Assembly (NCBI RefSeq): GCF_010092505.1
Contig: NZ_CP048021.1
Location: 992,001 to 1,056,000, forward strand
From: Virgibacillus sp. MSP4-1
GTDB taxonomy: Bacteria > Bacillota > Bacilli > Bacillales > Alkalibacillaceae
DNA: 64,000 nucleotides
Reading direction: 5' to 3'
The translations under genes were made by a program, and so were the position numbers. The notes beneath the pieces were generated by a model. It searched no databases. It saw nothing but the letters and a program-made list of their open reading frames with translations, and was not told the origin of the DNA. Positions 62,859 through 64,000 of this stretch are shown here, one piece after another. Positions within the stretch are counted from its first letter, which is position 1. Each line of letters opens with the position of its first letter.

Positions 62859-64000
62859 TTATTCCACTTTTATAGGGACAATCTCTCCGTCCTCAACTGC
62901 TGCCACTCGAGTATTGATTTCAAATCCGCCATTTTCATCAATACCAGGAATAACGTATACCTTTTTTTCTTCTGGTAAACCGTCTAATCCTGACTGAATA
63001 TTTTCATAAATCGCTTTTGCATCCTCTGTATTGCCAGCTGCTTTCATCGCTTCAACAAATATATACATAGAAACGTAATGAAATCCAGCTTCAGAACCAG
63101 GGTCCTCATTATATTTCTCCCGATACTTTTTCACAAATTCTTCAGTTCCGGGATAATTCGCATTAACGAGAGGCATGGTTCCAATTGAACCTTCTAATGG
63201 CTTATAGGATTCACCAATAACTTTTTTCATTTCATCCAATTTCGCCTGATCCATAATCATAAATCCACCTTCATAACCGAGATCACGTGCCTGTTGTACC
63301 ACTTTTGCAGTAGGTTCAGATGGTCCGCCAACCAGCATCACATCTGGCTCCTTTTTTATAGCGTTGGTGAGTAAAGTGAAGAAATCCGTGTCTTTTGAGA
63401 AATCAATGGAGGCATTATGAACGACTTCCCCTCCCTGGTCTTCCCAGTGAGGAATTAAACCCTCTGCCCAGTCCTTTCCATATTGTGTAACAGGCGGTAG
63501 TGCAGCCAGTTTATTTCCGAAACGATCCATCATGTACTTCGTGAAAGGTTCAACATAACCCGCATAGCTCGGAGGTATTCGAACCGTTAAGGAGTTCCCT
63601 GTTTCTGTAATGGCGGGCTCACTTGTATATGCGCCAATAATAAAATTTTCCTTTTCATTAAATACTTGGAGGGCTTTCACTCCTCCACTATGTGGAGTAA
63701 AGATTATGGGTGTATTATGTTCTTGAACTAAGCGCCTTGCATTTGCTGCTGCCTCATTAGGAAGATACTGGTCATCAAGTGTTTCAAGATTTATCGTATA
63801 GGTTGTTCCATTCACTTCAAAGCCTTCCTCATTTATTTCTTTAACAGCCATTTCCAAACCATTTAACGTATTTTCACCATAATAGGCAGCAGCACCACTT
63901 AAAGGTCCGGTATACCCAATGTTGACAACTGCCTCGCCATTTCCTCCCGCTTTTTCTCCTGAGCAAGCTGACAAGATGAAACCAAGAAAGACAAAACTAA
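62859..64000 (-). CDS. ABC transporter substrate-binding lipoprotein (LivJ-like), 5' end outside the window
   Basis: The frame is open from the window end, and its first residues SFVFLGFILSACSGEK give a lipobox LSAC, so only the first few residues are missing. The mature part has the type I periplasmic-binding fold for branched-chain amino acids and related ligands: VNIGYTGPLSGAAAYYGENTLNGLEMAVKEINEEGF and YLPNEAAANARRLVQEHN. Ligand cannot be assigned (amino acid, amide or aromatic acid). The permease and ATPase genes would lie beyond the window. Confidence 0.88.
   Translation of the reverse strand, partial: SFVFLGFILSACSGEKAGGNGEAVVNIGYTGPLSGAAAYYGENTLNGLEMAVKEINEEGFEVNGTTYTINLETLDDQYLPNEAAANARRLVQEHNTPIIFTPHSGGVKALQVFNEKENFIIGAYTSEPAITETGNSLTVRIPPSYAGYVEPFTKYMMDRFGNKLAALPPVTQYGKDWAEGLIPHWEDQGGEVVHNASIDFSKDTDFFTLLTNAIKKEPDVMLVGGPSEPTAKVVQQARDLGYEGGFMIMDQAKLDEMKKVIGESYKPLEGSIGTMPLVNANYPGTEEFVKKYREKYNEDPGSEAGFHYVSMYIFVEAMKAAGNTEDAKAIYENIQSGLDGLPEEKKVYVIPGIDENGGFEINTRVAAVEDGEIVPIKVE

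Overview
The window looks like chromosome of a spore-forming, low-GC, salt-adapted member of the Bacillaceae (Virgibacillus / Lentibacillus / Oceanobacillus type). This is inferred from strong GGAGG ribosome sites with frequent GTG and TTG starts, CtsR-, CcpA- and FapR-type operators, a CwlJ spore-germination hydrolase behind a SigE-like promoter, the intracellular subtilisin IspA, and the ectoine hydroxylase EctD. No rRNA, tRNA, CRISPR array, transposase gene or prophage was found. One lone tyrosine recombinase and one 145-bp inverted-repeat element are the only mobile-type features.

Layout. 1-5056: topoisomerase IV (parE, cut by the window edge, and parC), then fabI behind a FapR-type operator. 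5197-9706: a TetR regulator and an acyl-CoA dehydrogenase / biotin carrier / enoyl-CoA hydratase / carboxyltransferase operon for branched-chain or fatty acyl-CoA breakdown, with a cre site and a palindromic operator before it. 9800-14927: a methyltransferase, a small membrane protein, a MITE-like repeat, an AcsA-type CoA ligase, paiA and an MFS exporter. 15670-20350: formate dehydrogenase (Mo/Fe-S protein, DUF1641 protein, HMA-fold protein, 43-aa zinc ribbon) with a convergent formate/nitrite channel. 20534-28282: P-loop kinase, ispA, ectD, metallo-beta-lactamase, NUDIX, htpG and selD. 28434-34243: zinc-ribbon protein, lipoprotein, and a TPP-riboswitch-controlled thiazole operon tenA-tenI-thiO-thiS-thiG-thiF. 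34310-39523: recombinase, small accessory genes, an EutH-like transporter and ddl. 40001-48459: cwlJ, an FMN-dependent 2-hydroxyacid oxidase with a cre site, a TolB-like protein with a Fur-like box, a two-gene chromate transporter, gamma-glutamyltransferase, an acetyl-CoA hydrolase/CoA transferase and a LytTR regulator. 48596-64000: cytochrome P450 CYP152, acetyltransferases, clpE with two CtsR boxes, a TRIC-type channel, a redoxin lipoprotein, a ring-cleaving dioxygenase, a decayed DsbA-family gene, a NERD protein, a glutamine-rich protein, type II NADH dehydrogenase, a secreted nucleotidase-type phosphoesterase and a substrate-binding lipoprotein cut by the window edge.

The most notable signal is two genes each interrupted by one in-frame TGA that is best read as selenocysteine. 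selD (27233-28282) has TGA at codon 18, in the Gly-Gly-U-Gly-Cys-Lys position of the catalytic Cys/Sec of selenophosphate synthetase. A redoxin lipoprotein (56185-56703) has TGA at codon 55, in a U-x-x-C thioredoxin-type active site. Each TGA is followed at SECIS distance by a short hairpin. A standard gene caller would truncate both. Together they imply a working UGA-decoding system, with selA, selB and selC outside this window, in a lineage where selenoproteins are uncommon.

Other points of interest are a Gln-rich protein whose only start near a perfect Shine-Dalgarno is ATT or ATC, a TPP riboswitch with a readable antiterminator/terminator switch, two very small membrane proteins (59 and 32 aa), and a recombinase whose N-terminus looks borrowed from a phage replication protein.
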